Source: Agapetus fuscipes (Eukaryota; Arthropoda; Insecta; Trichoptera; Glossosomatidae). Taken from it: a stretch of 64,000 nucleotides of DNA. Location of the stretch: contig OX637334.1 of the NCBI GenBank assembly GCA_951799405.1, positions 992,001 to 1,056,000 on the forward strand. The letters run 5' to 3'. Positions 41,500 through 52,611 of this stretch are shown here, one piece after another (positions within the stretch are counted from its first letter, which is position 1; the number at the start of each line of letters is the position of its first letter). The notes under the pieces are model-generated. The model saw only the letters and a program-made list of their open reading frames with translations. It made no database searches and was not told the origin of the DNA. The translations under genes and the position numbers were made by a program.

Positions 41500-41929
41500 G
41501 CGTCTTTCCCTCGCTACTGTGGGTTCGGCGACAATTTACGCTGAAGTACTGCCGCGCACATTTAATTAATTATCTAGTTTCAGTTTTTTCATATTATCTC
41601 AAAAACTGTTTACATTACCTAAAATATTTTTCATAGACTCTCTAGGCATTGTATCATTCTATAATTATGAAGAAAAAAAAATTGTCCAAAATATTAAACA
41701 ACAAAATTAGAAGAAAAAAATGTGAACAAAAACGTGTTATTTTAAATATTTTTTCGTGGCGTCATTTTTTAAGTTTTATAAAATATTTTAACTTTAAAAT
41801 TAAGATAAAAAATCAATAAACACGCGTGATTTTTTCCTATAATGTCACTTCTTTACAAAGGCCATAAAGTGTAATGACGTTACTTCAGCGTAAATTGTCG
41901 CCGAACCCACAGTAGCGAGGGAAAGACGC
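41500..41929. mobile_element. 430-bp TIR element, perfect 49-bp TIRs, 9-bp TSD
   Basis: Left arm 41500-41548 starts GCGTCTTTCCCTCGCTACTG. Right arm 41881-41929 is its exact reverse complement. ATCCCTAGC is duplicated at 41491-41499 and 41930-41938. Non-coding interior. A long perfect TIR with a 9-bp TSD is typical of Mutator-like elements (family knowledge), though 8-9-bp users such as Merlin or hAT cannot be excluded. Confidence 0.92.
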
Positions 41930-42317
41930 ATCCCTAGCTAATAAAATTGATTGGTGAATAACTGATCCATTATGTATGGAACAATGATCAGCTGTTCAGG
42001 CACCGCCTTGTTTTGTTACGTCCTAACTTCAAAAAGGTACGGTAAGATCTATCAACTCGGTATTGACCGGGTAACAACAACGCGGTAGGATAGTCCCTCT
42101 ATAGTCTATGGTCTATAATAGCGCGGGTCGCCATCGTTTATGGTCCAAATAATAAAAATGGCGTCGCCATCACAGCTGATGTCCCGGCTACATAGAGATT
42201 TCACAGCCTTTATTGTATAACATGTCCGACCTCTTTATTGGAAGATACCAGAGTATTGCTACGAATATACAGGATATTGGTAGTGTGTTTGGTTTGTCTG
42301 TGTGAGTTAATAATAAA

Positions 42318-42548
42318 CGGGGCTATTCTTAGATATTTAAGTCGCCCGTTGAGCCCACGCTTTGACAAACTAATAATGCATTTGTATGAAGACCTGTCAA
42401 TCCAAGAGGGCCGCAAGTGAACATCTGATTACAGTCTTCAAATTCGGTAGGTAAGAATGACCGTGGCCATGAAACTTCCAGGCGAGGCATCATTAGTTTG
42501 TCAAAGCGTGGGCTCAACGGGCGACTAAAATGTCTAAGAATAGCCCCG
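42318..42548. mobile_element. 231-bp TIR element with nested TIR remnant
   Basis: Two 62-bp arms (42318-42379 and 42487-42548) with three mismatches; the left starts CGGGGCTATTCTTAGATATT. The centre carries TGAAGACCTGTCAATCCAAG and TTCGGTAGGTAAGAATGACC, which are pieces of the element 8631-8798, one of them inverted. Confidence 0.88.
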
Positions 42549-42789
42549 AAAATCTATAATGTCTCTAGTAGTGAGTAGAAGCTTAGGTAGGTACTTAAAA
42601 TAATCGAGATTAATTAAGTGTTGAATCGAATGTTCTGGTGAAGTCTAGCAAGGTGGCATGTAACGATTCTCCATGTTTCGAGAATGATTTTAATTATTAT
42701 AAATTAAAGACCGCAATTCCCTACAGCTTCAGGAATCAATCAACCGCTGAGCAATACTGTAAAAAAGGAACTCTGAACCGAAAGTGATA

Positions 42790-43088
42790 AGGGGCCGTCC
42801 ATAAATTACGTCATCGATTTTGGCCGATTTTCGACCCCCCCCCCCTTACAATCATCCTATAGTCATTATCTAATGACCCCCCCCCCCTCTTGCTGTAATA
42901 ATGGATGAGCTTTATAATTAATAATGTTATATTACTTACATAATATTTTGTATATTTTGTAGAAATTGGTATTTACAAGAACGACGTCACTTTTGGTACT
43001 CGTACATCATTTGCCATCATCCGCAGACCAGACTCCCCCCCCCCCCCCCCCCCCTTAATGCGAATGACGTAATATATGGACAGCCCCT
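42790..43088. mobile_element. 299-bp TIR element GGGGCCGTCCAT, copy 1
   Basis: The left end AGGGGCCGTCCATAAATTAC and right end GTAATATATGGACAGCCCCT are inverted. Internal C-runs lie at 42834-42844, 42886-42896 and 43036-43054. Non-autonomous. Its inverse-orientation partner is at 44927-45376. Confidence 0.88.
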
Positions 43089-43131
43089 ATAACATAACAG
43101 TATCAATTATTTTTTATCAACACCAGTCCTT

Positions 43132-43205
43132 TCTTTGACTTCTAGGTTGTGTAGTTGACCACTAATACATAAAAAAAATCAACCCTAGCTTTTACCAAAA
43201 ATGCG
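43132..43205 (+). repeat. Ret-270 5' fragment, diverged
   Basis: CTTTGACTTCTAGGTTGTGT, then GACCACTAATACATAAAAAA. Confidence 0.5.
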
Positions 43206-43419
43206 TGTAAAATTGAATTCTCACTAGAGATGCTATTTTAGTTTCCATATATTTGATGGTTCACACTATAGTTGAGCTGTGTTTTATTTTTGGCGTATTA
43301 ACATTATCGAGTAATTAAATTTAATTATAATATTATGAAAAGCCCCGCTGTGCCCCATAATGTATGACACACTCCTTTATAAGGAATTCCAGAGATGGTA
43401 AACCTTTAAAAACTAGTGG

Positions 43420-43510
43420 TGGCTAATACGTACGCAGATGCGTTTCCACTTTGTTCTGTCCTTGCACACTTCTATAATCTCCTCGACATTTATCTTTGCT
43501 CTGTACTTCC
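43420..43510 (-). pseudogene. RTE-like LINE C-terminal fragment
   Basis: Minus-strand frame: RKYRAKINVEEIIEVCKDRT, then KWKRICV, close to the end of the intact RTE protein. Confidence 0.75.
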
Positions 43511-43547
43511 TTTCTACAAATTTCAGATTAAAAAATAAATAAAAAAT

Positions 43548-43838
43548 AGGCTGATTTATTAGGTGAGCGCTGTTTTTGTGTGTATCACACCTCAAGAGCC
43601 CTCTGCGAGCTTGGTCGTCGCTGTAGAAAGCGCCAATCCTCAAGCAAGACCCAGTTGTTGTAAGGCTGGATGGACCTTTTGATGACCGGTCTTTGGTAAA
43701 GGTTTATGAATTTTTCAACCCAGCGAAGAGCAAATTTGAAAATATAAATGGTTTTTTTTTGTGCTCCGCCGGGATTCGAACCCACGACCTTCCAGTTCGA
43801 GTCCGAAGTGTTACCACCTGGACTACGGACCGGTCTTT
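43548..43838 (-). repeat. SINE-2 without 5S head
   Basis: On the minus strand: GACCGGTCCGTAGTCCAGGT, box B GGGTTCGAATCCCGGCGG, body, and LINE-type tail (CACACAAAAACAGCGCTCAC, then AATAAATCAGCCT). Confidence 0.88.
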
Positions 43839-43890
43839 GGAATTTGGACTGGAATTTGCAATGTCACTTATTCAAGGACTTATACTCTTA

Positions 43891-44143
43891 GACTTATAGG
43901 TTGGTATGCGGCTGACCACCCATGCTGTAAAAATGGTTCACTCTGCCAATGCCACTCCTGTCTCAGGAAAGGACGGCAAGAGTTGCAGGGTGTACTGTGT
44001 CCATTTGAGATTTGATTTTTATATTGTAAGTTCACATATGCGGCATGTGCAAGCGCGAACTTGTACGTGTCTGCTTGTGAAAATGCATGTAATGTGATTC
44101 ACCAATGTAACATATCTTTTTACTTAGATTATATTAGATTAGA
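43891..44143 (+). repeat. Ret-270, full length
   Basis: GACTTATAGGTTGGTATGCG to TTACTTAGATTATATTAGAT. Confidence 0.9.
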
Positions 44144-44149
44144 GTGATG

Positions 44150-44580
44150 TGACCGTAATTTTGGTTCTTTCGTTTATTATGTTTTCTGATAATGTTTTTC
44201 GTGAATTCCTTCGGTTGCCCATCGCTGCAATGAGACCGAATGTGCATAAATATTTTCTCAGCATTACTGCTCTCTGCATTAGGAGTTATAAATAAATATT
44301 ATAATTACTAATGAAATGTGAACTTTCATTGCTAAACTTTACCCTGAGTATAAAGAAATACATATACAACTCCCATCGTATCGCAATCCAGGTAGAAAAA
44401 TGTATGGAGGATACGATAGCACCCCTATTGGGTGATCTAGCTTTCATACATTTAATTCTACTTACGCGATCGAGGGGGAGATAATGTAAATAGTTTATAC
44501 TCGATGTTCGACAATTTAAATTTTAATTCAATTTAGTTTATTTTTTTTTAAGATTTGTATTTCCAATTTTTTTTCTGTTC
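44150..44580. other. Non-coding, nothing recognised
   Basis: AT-rich unique sequence between two Ret-270 copies. Confidence 0.4.
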
Positions 44581-44582
44581 AT

Positions 44583-44820
44583 TGACTAATAGGTTGGTAT
44601 GCGGCTAACCCCCCATGCTCCATAACCCTCTGTTCACTTTTGCCAATGCCACTCCGGTTTCAGGGAAAAGGGGCAGGAGTTGCAAAGTTCTTCATATGAG
44701 GTTTGGTTTATTTTGTATGTACACACGCAGCATGTGTAAGCGCGAACTTGCATGTGCCTGCTTATGGGCATGCATTAAATATTACCCTTAAATGTCGATC
44801 TTTGCAACTTAGATTATTTT
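44583..44820 (+). repeat. Ret-270, full length
   Basis: TGACTAATAGGTTGGTATGC to CTTTGCAACTTAGATTATTT. Confidence 0.88.
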
Positions 44821-44926
44821 ATATTATACATGTACTTGTCTCGAATCTGCTAGCTTAAAATTTCCTTAGTTGTTACACAAAATATTCCCGAAAATATATT
44901 ATTCAATGCAGCTTCAGTAAACTATT

Positions 44927-45376
44927 AGGGGCTGTCCATATATTACGTCATTCGCATTAAGGGAGGGGGAGTCTGGTCTGCGGATGATGGTAAATGATGT
45001 ACGAGTACCAAAAGTGACGTCGTTCTTGTAAGTACCAATTTCTACAAAATATTCAAAATACTATGTAAGTAATATAACATTATTAATTATTAAGCTCATC
45101 CATTATTACAGCAAGAGGGGGAGGGGGGGGTCATAAGATAATAATAATAATAATAATAACAGGCTGATTTATTTTAAATTACACATGATAAGAGAGCGCC
45201 GTTTTTGTGTGTGTCACACCTCAAGGGCCCTCTCCGATCATGGATAAGACTTTCTAAACAAGTGTGCCTTGAGTGCTCCTCGAAATACATAAGATAATGA
45301 CTATAGGATGATTGTAAGGGGGGGGGGGGGGGTCGAAAATCGACCAAAATCGATGACGTAATATATGGACGGCCTC
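44927..45376. mobile_element. TIR element GGGGCCGTCCAT, copy 2 (LINE-interrupted)
   Basis: Opposite orientation to copy 1 and similar along its length. It is split at 45140 by a LINE 3' end. Without that insert it would be about 295 bp, close to copy 1. Confidence 0.85.
45141..45287 (-). mobile_element. LINE 3' end (CR1/L2-like) with ATT tail and TSD
   Basis: The minus strand reads FRGALKAHLFRKSY-type residues, then 3' UTR CTTGAGGTGTGACACACACA and AAAAACGGCGCTCTC, ending in an ATT-repeat tail. CATAAGATA is duplicated at 45132-45140 and 45288-45296. Probable donor of the SINE-2 tail. Confidence 0.85.
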
Positions 45377-45410
45377 TTACTCGTTTTTTATGTCATTATT
45401 TTTTATTCAT

Positions 45411-45417
45411 TTTATTT

Positions 45418-45476
<59 letters not shown>

Positions 45477-46566
45477 CGGCCTAAGCCTTTTACAAAAAAG
45501 TACAATGTTAAGTGAGTTTATACAAAACTGCGAAAAAATAAAATAAAACAATAAAATACAAGAAAAGAAAATATATGAAAAACAATAAAATACAAAAAAT
45601 ATATATATATATGAAACATTGCAGTAAAAAACAAAAAAAATAACCAAGAAAAGAAAATAAAAAATAAACCTGTATGTATATAAACAGAAGGTTAGAAACA
45701 AAGCAAAAACATATTAAAATTAAAACTGCAAAAACCATCAAATATCATTAATTAAATATTTAATAAAATATTTATTAAGTGCCAACTTGTACATATTAAT
45801 ATTATTGCAATGTTGACCGACACTTTGATAGGTATTGCCCAAGCGTTGGATTCGATTTATGGAGCAATTATGATAATGCGTGGTCGATGCAACTACAGGG
45901 TGGTAGAGATATCTTTGTCTAGTTTGAATATTTGGTATAAAAAAATTTATCTGGTCTAACAGAACTGGAGAATCAATTAAAGAGTGGATGATTTTGAAAA
46001 GAGTCAATAAATCATTTATATCCCGCCTTTCCGAGAGATCACAAAGGTTCAACAAAGAGTTTAGAAAAGAGTGATCAAAGGCGGACAAAGGAACATGGAG
46101 CTTAAAATTAATTAATTTTAAAAACTTTATATGTATTCTTTCGATGCGATCTATATGAACTGAAAAGTAGGGAGTCCATACTGGAGAGCAGTACTCCAAA
46201 ATGCTGCGCACTAAAGAAGTATACAAGAGTTTGATAGTAAAAATGTTGGTAAAATCTCTAGTTACACGAGAAATGAATCCCAACATTTTCATACTCTTTG
46301 AACATATCATATTAATGTGCGGAATAAAAGTCAGTTTCCGGTCAAAGATAATACCCAAGTCAGTAATTTCCGAAACTGTATCGAGTATAGTGTTATTAAT
46401 TAAATACGAGAAGGTAACAGGATTAGCAAGACGGTAAAACCTCATTAATTTGCATTTTGAGATATTCAGAGGTAACTTATTGATATTACACCAAATTGAC
46501 AAATGGTTAAGCGAGTCCTGAATCTTTAAACAGTCATGGTCACTTTTAACGGTATTAAAAATCTTT
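45411..46566 (-). pseudogene. Jockey/CR1-like LINE, 5'-truncated after the RT core
   Basis: The open frame from about 46566 down to 45738 reads KIFNTVKSDHDCLKIQDSLN, then WCNINKLPLNISKCKLM, LGIIFDRKLTFIPHI, LYTSLVRSILEYCSPVW and RIERIHIKFLKLINF. This is the part just after the ADD motif and the thumb/C-terminal region of the protein. It is followed by about 260 bp of AT-rich 3' UTR and an (ATTT)n tail (45411-45476) on its 3' side. Confidence 0.85.
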
Positions 46567-46569
46567 ACT

Positions 46570-47080
46570 CAATAATTAAATTTTACTCAATTATTTGTTT
46601 TACTTGTTCCAGGTATGCTTCCGCACAACTTTTCCCACCATTTAAACATGACGTCACCAGTAAGTAAACAAGTTCAATACAAATCGAATGAGCCCGGCGC
46701 AGGTCGACCCGGTATTCGCTGATTGTTTTCGGATTGGCCCGCCACGTGAACAAACAGCTGTTATCTGATTAAGCGGCCGCCATTTTAGTTGTGCAAATAT
46801 GGCGCTCTATTTTGCCAACGTGGTCTGTTCTCTCTCCGTCTGTCAATTAAGATTTTACCTTTAGATTCAATAAAGCGTTTTTGTTTATGAAAGACCTTTC
46901 CGTTTAAAAATAGTTTTTTTTTCTTTTAATTCTACGACCTTCTTATTCTTCTTCTATTGCCGTGTCAGGTCTCTCAGACGTCGAAGATCACTTGCTAAAA
47001 TGCCTACTTGAATCTCCAAATTTATACCTATTTTAAATAATTATTTATGGTATTCTTACGATTTTACCGGATTCAAATCG
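46570..47080. promoter_or_regulatory. Unique block; candidate conserved non-coding element
   Basis: 46640-46860 is repeat-free and richer in G+C. It contains CACGTGAACAAACAGCTGTT (two E-box-type hexamers), GCGGCCGCCATTTT and TTATCTGATTA. No coding frame. Regulatory meaning is inference. Confidence 0.3.
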
Positions 47081-47082
47081 GT

Positions 47083-47415
47083 CCGGTCGATAGCTCAGTT
47101 GGTAGAGTGCTTGCATTCCATGCCGTGAGCTCGGGTTCGAATCCCACCGAGCGCGAGGGTGTCAGAAATGATTTCCCGTTTCGGTGTTTATTTCAAACCC
47201 CAAAATAAAAATACCGGCAAGGTTTACTCAGCCTTCACAAGAAATGAGTACCAGTTCTCTCGGGAGCTGGGAAACCCCCACTTCAACTGAAGTGGTTGGC
47301 GTAAGGCCGGCCCCCTTACCTGTAAAAATAAATAGGTTCAACTCGCCACATGCGACCCCTTCGGGGATAACGCGGCAAGAAGTTACACTATACGTGTAGC
47401 TTAGTTGCGTTTTTT
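47083..47415 (+). repeat. SINE-1, full length
   Basis: GTCCGGTCGATAGCTCAGTT, GGGTTCGAATCCCACCGAGC, body nearly identical to 20831-21165, and a T-run after GTAGCTTAGTTGCG. Confidence 0.95.
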
Positions 47416-47419
47416 TTTT

Positions 47420-48330
47420 TAATTAAATAATTAAATAACGGATATTCTTTCGCAATTTATTTTAAGACACGGTTCATATACGATACGTACACGTAGTTGC
47501 TTTTGCACTGAATAGCTAGGCAGCTTAGATACAAGTCTGTATTCAGAGAATCGCGGTCTCTTTTTTTTATTTACAGGTGAGAATAAGAGTTATTCTCGAA
47601 ATATTGGGGACTGGCACCTGCGAGATTTCGCCTGAACGTTCTACTTACAATATTCGAGTAAACACTCACACAATATCGAACAAATCCAAGTACAATTATT
47701 TCCGTGCCTACATCTAGAGACTCACACAGACACAACGCATACTAACTCACACAGACACACAATTACTCATGCTCAACGGTATGTTTAAGGAGTTTGTAAG
47801 ACATGTAGACATGTAAGACATAAAGTGGCTTAAAACAACGTTTAATGTTGTTTGTTTTCCTGAAATCAGTTGTATATTTTGTAAATATAAATAAATTAAT
47901 CAATTCTTTTGGAATAAAGAAAGGTGTATCTAAGGATTTTTTTGATTTTCAACTTGGATGCTACGGCTCGCAACAGGGACTTGGTGCTTGTGTTGAACTT
48001 TTGTCGCAGGTTTTTCAGCCACGATGTGCTTCGGCTTCCTATTGAAAAAAGAGTAACTTGTGTACCAAAAAGCTTGAGTTACACTATAAACATTGTGTCA
48101 ATAACCGATTTTATGTGAAAAGGACTTCTGTTGGAGGGTTGTCCCATGTAGGGAGGTCCCGACACAAGTCATTACTGGCATCACTGCCCGGGGCGATAGA
48201 AACGGCGAAATTCCAAATAAATCAGCTCCGACCCGCAATCCTACAGCAAAATAAATATACTCCATGCTCTACGCCGTAGAGTCGAGTACAACAACAAGGG
48301 AACGCTACGAATCATGAATCTTAAAAACTA
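47420..48330. other. Non-coding, nothing recognised
   Basis: Short frames near 47845-48280 have no domain and no transcript signals. Direct CACACAGACACA runs lie near 47720-47755. Confidence 0.4.
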
Positions 48331-48335
48331 TTTCC

Positions 48336-48440
48336 CCCTCTTCAACTGAAGTGGGCCCCTTACCCTTAAAAATAAATAGGTCCCGCATCGCCACATGCAA
48401 TCCTTTCGGGGACAACGCAAGCAAGATGTTACAACATAGT
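48336..48440 (+). repeat. SINE-1 3' fragment
   Basis: CTTCAACTGAAGTGGGCCCC, TAAATAGGTCCCGCATCGCC. Confidence 0.75.
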
Positions 48441-48935
48441 GTTTCGCCCATCTGCCGCTAGATTTCTCTGTCTTAAAAATTCAAAGCAGTCCTTCTCTCG
48501 CTGACTCTAATTTTGTGTCTCTCTGCTCCTATGGGGTGCACGCCCTTAAGGAATGCTCTGTGAAGGGTGGTACATCCCTTGTATGGAGGAAATCGTACGC
48601 CTGGACAGAACATGTTATTGGTAATATGTGCTAGTAAGGGATGAGACGATTGTTCTAGATATACTCGTAAAAGAAGAATACGCTGTAATTATAAAATAAA
48701 TATATTTTCTAGATTTTCGGCAGTAACTTTGTGAAAGTTTATTTCCATAAATTTAAATTAAAATTCAGTTTTTTTTGGTACAATTCACTTATTGGATTTA
48801 CTTTATGCACAACCAGTTTCGGAAGAAGCAGCGCCTTCCATCTTCAGGTGTAAAATGAAACTAACACGTCACAAAAAAAAAAGTGTGTGCATGATAAATT
48901 ATCTACAGAAGGTGTGCCCAAACCCTCCTCATACT
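48441..48935. other. Non-coding, nothing recognised
   Basis: No open frame or repeat end supported. Confidence 0.4.
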
Positions 48936-49182
48936 ATAGCTAAGTTGCAAAGATATGTTACATTGGGGATTCACATTACATGCATTCTCACAAGCAGACA
49001 CGTACAAGTTCGCGCTTGAAATGTCGCATGTGAACCTACAATATGGAAACCAAGTCTTAAATGGACATACACCCTGCAACTCTTGCCGACCTTCTCTGAA
49101 ACAGGGGTGACATTGGCAATGTGAACCATTTTCTACAGCATGGGTGGTCAGCCGCATACCAACCTATAAGGCAAGGAAATAC
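48936..49182 (-). repeat. Ret-270, full length
   Basis: TAGCTAAGTTGCAAAGATAT to CATACCAACCTATAAGGCAA; ACATTGGGGATT subtype. Confidence 0.9.
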
Positions 49183-49454
49183 CTGTCCTGTATTTATATG
49201 TCAGAAGGACCCACAGCACATGGACGTTCAAGCAAAGTTATATATTTTCTCAAATGGTGGAAGGTCTTCCCGTGAAGTAAAAGCAACGACATTACAAAAC
49301 AAGAACCTCTAGGTCAGAGGCGTGCCCATGAATCTAAAAGTAATTGATTCGATTTTACTGAAGCTAGTAACATACCTCGGATGGCACTCCTTGTGGTATT
49401 GTTGCTAGATCAAGAGTAGCGTGAATAATATTAAAAAACAAGTACTAAGGAAAC

Positions 49455-49562
49455 AATTTGAGACACACCTTTCTAAAAAGTCTTAGCTGTGATCGGAGAG
49501 GGCCGTTGAGGTATGACTCACACAAAAACGGCGCATATGTAATTTAAAACAAATAAGCCTGA
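49455..49562 (+). mobile_element. LINE 3' end (CR1/L2-like)
   Basis: LRKQFETHLSKKS-type residues, then GAGGGCCGTTGAGGTATGAC, CACAAAAACGGCGCATATG and AATAAGCCTG, with a TATATA tail. Same 3' UTR as 45141-45287. Confidence 0.75.
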
Positions 49563-49569
49563 TATATAT

Positions 49570-49860
49570 AACTAGTACCTGAGAGCAATGGCTGGAAAGA
49601 CACTGAATGATAGAGTACGTAATGATTGGGTGATGAACGAGTGTGGTATAAAAGAGAATATGAGAATGAAAGTACAAAAAAGTACGATGAGATGGTTCGG
49701 ACATCTCGAAAGAATGGATGATGAACGAATTACGAAGAAAGTGTACAAAGGAAATGTCAGAGGAAAGCGCGGAAGGGGAAGGCCGAGGAAAGAATGGTTA
49801 GACCAAATAGGTGAGATTGTGAAAGAATGGAATCTGCAGAGTGAGAATAAGAGAAGAGTA
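49570..49860 (+). pseudogene. RTE-like LINE, left part, split by another LINE
   Basis: The frame reads MAGKTLNDRVRNDWVMNECG, MRWFGHLERMDDERITKKVY, GRGRPRKEWLDQIGEIVKEW, then ENKRRV. It resumes at 51304 with KKVMNIEEMKVVCKDRKKWR. Confidence 0.88.
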
Positions 49861-51303
49861 TTTATTTATTTATTTATTTATTTACAATAGCAATACATTT
49901 AACTTAACAGTACAAGGACCATAGCGCTAAACATCATATTATACTATATTTAACTTAACATAAAACATAATATATTTAACTTATCTTAAAAATTACTCAA
50001 GCATACGTCTTTCTAACAAAACCTTCCACTCACGCATCAACTCATTTATTCCGGAATAAAATATATCCATATTCGGCGATGACGACATCAGATCATTGAT
50101 CATCGCGTGCGCACGAGAAACAAATGAGTTACGGAGGAGATTAGTCCGGCTCGAGGTAACGCTAAAGAGCCTATGCGACCTGGCTCTGGTAAAGGAGTCG
50201 GGCACATAGAGCGTCAAAACACGCCCGCTCAATTCCATGCAGTCAACCTCGTTTCTGAGGAGTTTGATAATGAATTTGGCAAGAGAAAGTTGCCTTCTAA
50301 GGAATAAGGAGTCGAAACCAAGATGTCCCTGCAGGAAAGCGGTGGGATACATAAAGGGATAGTATCCATACAACACTTTGTAATGATGCCTCAAAAATAC
50401 TTTTTGCACCTGTTCTAGCATTAAGATGTATTTATTTTCATGTGGAGCCCAGATCGGTGCATTGGATTCGAGAATACTACGCACTAGTGCAGTGTATAAT
50501 ATCTGAGTTGCAGTGTCAGATAACATCTGCGTATTACGGATGACGAAACCCAAGCGCTGGTAAGCCTTGTCCCTTACGTTACTGATCTGCGTATGGAAGT
50601 TGAGCTGGGTGTCGAAGACCACGCCCAAGTCCCTAACTGAGCTCACTCTAGTAACAAGCTCGTTGGAAATAAAGTAGTCATGTGTGAAAGGACTTGAAAC
50701 TCGCGTAAAAGACATTATCTGACATTTTTTAAGGTTTAACAGTAATTTGTTCTGCCTGCTCCAGTCGTTGACCGAAGTCAGATCATTTTGCAGATCAACT
50801 ACATCCGCATGACTTCTGACCGTCTTGATAAGTTTTACATCGTCAGCGAAAATTATTATATCTGACCTAGAGACTGCATCAGGTAAGTCATTAATGAAAA
50901 GAACAAAAAAAAACGGTCCCAGATTCGACCCTTGACTAATGCCTGACCGGGTGAAGTAGTTGCAAGAAGTGTATGGGCCGTATTTCACGAATTGTGTACG
51001 GTTAGATAAGTATGATGCAAAAAGTTTTAACAGTTTGGGGACGAAACCCATGTTAGCAAGTTTTACCAGTAGAACATCATTGTCTACTCTATCAAAGGCC
51101 TTTTGGAAATCAAGGTACACAACATCCACTTGTTCCCTTCCATCCAGATGTCGTGTCAGCAAATCAACATGAACGCCGAGATTAGTGGTAACTGATCTAC
51201 GAGGTAAAAATGCATGTTGTGCGCTGGATACATAAGGTAAACATTGGGGTAGTAATTTGTCGTGGATGATGGTTTCAAAGATCTTCGCCAGTGCGGACAA
51301 AAT
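49861..51303 (-). pseudogene. CR1/jockey-like LINE inserted in RTE
   Basis: 5'-truncated within the RT. The frame is open from the very 5' edge (51303) to 49993, about 436 codons, with no internal stop: SALAKIFETIIHDKLLP, HAFLPRRSVTTNL, VDVVYLDFQKAFDRVDND, SGISQGSNLGPFFFVLFIND, IIFADDVKLIKTV, LNLKKCQIMSF and VRDLGVVFDTQLNF. The catalytic FADD is present. The endonuclease and ORF1 are lost. The apparent first codon is TTG and is not a real start. An (ATTT)n tail lies at 49861-49885 on its 3' side. Confidence 0.9.
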
Positions 51304-51475
51304 ATCTGAAGAAGGTTATGAATATTGAGGAAATGAAAGTGGTTTGTAAGGACAGAAAAAAGTGGAGGCGCATCTGCGGAGGTACCGGCCACCCCTAGCG
51401 GAACGGCGGCAGGATACAGTGCATTACAGTACCCGTAGCGGAATGGCAGCTGGACACAGTAACAGTAACTTCAAG
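51304..51475 (+). pseudogene. RTE-like LINE, right part
   Basis: Continuation of 49570-49860: KKVMNIEEMKVVCKDRKKWR, then RICGGTGHP and a stop. The 3' UTR follows (CCCCTAGCGGAACGGCGGCA), with a repeated GTAGCGGAATGGCAGCTGGA. Confidence 0.88.
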
Positions 51476-51955
51476 TATTATTTTCGTTAATCCATTTACT
51501 TTTAAATTCACATCTCTCCTCCATTTATTTAAATCGCTGAAAGCTGTTGAATTGTTTCACGGAAAAAAAAGAATGAGCCATCAGAGACAATTTCACCGCT
51601 TCCAAATGTTCGTTTAAAAGCTCCGCATGTGTGGACGAGCACAGATGCTCAAATAAAATAACGTTTACGTTTAAACGCAATCCAAAAATGTATGGAAACC
51701 AAAACAGCACTAATAGTCTGTATTTTTTGTTAGCAAACATGTTTGGTAAAACTCTATTGCTGAGTTATTACGTATTTTTTTTATCCTTCGGGTACATCTG
51801 TCGAATTCAGTGTTAACTTTTATGTGTTTGAGTGAACAACAATTCGATCACTCCCATTTGCTTCAAACAGCTTTTTTTAAATCATTTTTTTTCCATGTGC
51901 TTGGGTCAAGGACGACTGTGTAGTTTTTTAACACTATTTATTAAAAAAAAAGGTG
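51476..51955. other. Non-coding, nothing recognised
   Basis: AT-rich. Short frames only. Confidence 0.4.
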
Positions 51956-52385
51956 ACTAAGCTACACTTAAAGTGTAACGTCTTGCCACGTTCTCCCCAG
52001 AGGGTTCGCTTGTGGCGAGTAGAACCTTTTTAAATATATGATTGATGACTTCAATGAAAAGCTTTGTTTTATTCCATTGTGCGTTTTCTCTTTTCTACTT
52101 TCTTCCACTTATTTGTGAGTGAGGAATAAAACAAAGTTTTTCATTGAAGTATTCATACAATTATTTGTTTTCTGAATCAAATATTTAAAATGGAATTCCA
52201 CAATGTTTCACCAAAACAATTTGAAAAATTAGAAACTTTTTATTTTTGCAATTGAGCGGGCCGGCCGTACGCCAACCACTTCAGATAAAAAAGGACGTTT
52301 CCCAGCTCCCCAGGGGACTAATACTCATTTCTTGTGAAGGCTGAGTAGGCCTTCCCGGTAATTTATTTTGGGTTTGAAACCAACA
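51956..52385 (-). repeat. SINE-1, interrupted
   Basis: The 3' end is at 51956-52035 (AAGCTACACTTAAAGTGTAA). The body resumes at 52258-52385 (GGCCGTACGCCAACCACTTC; GAAGGCTGAGTAGGCCTTCC). About 220 bp intervene, including a hairpin. Confidence 0.75.
52048..52150. repeat. Inverted repeat (28-bp arms)
   Basis: ACTTCAATGAAAAGCTTTGT with TTTATTCC, inverted at 52119-52150 with one mismatch; loop of about 45 bp. It could be a small foldback element within SINE-1. Confidence 0.7.
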
Positions 52386-52387
52386 AC

Positions 52388-52600
52388 GTGCGGTAGAAAA
52401 TGGTTCACTTTGCCAATGTCACTTCTGTTTCAGGGAAGGTTGGCAAGAGTTGAAGGGTGTATGTTCATTTGAGATTTGGGGTTTAAGGCTGTAGGTTCAC
52501 ATGCGGCATGTTTAAGAGCGAACTTATCCGTTTCTGCTTGTGAGGATACATTTAATATGAAACCCCAATGTTATATTTCTTCTCAACTTAGATTAGATAA
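52388..52600 (+). repeat. Ret-270, 5'-truncated
   Basis: AAATGGTTCACTTTGCCAAT to TTCTCAACTTAGATTAGATA. Confidence 0.85.
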
Positions 52601-52611
52601 GGTTGAAAAAT

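Noticed and set aside
45421..45476. Independent (ATTT)n microsatellite
   Set aside because: It lies exactly at the 3' end of a LINE copy and is best explained as that element's tail.
51298..51300. Start codon of a 435-residue LINE protein at 51300
   Set aside because: The codon is TTG and the reading frame is open right to the truncation edge, so it is an internal Leu codon of a 5'-truncated protein.
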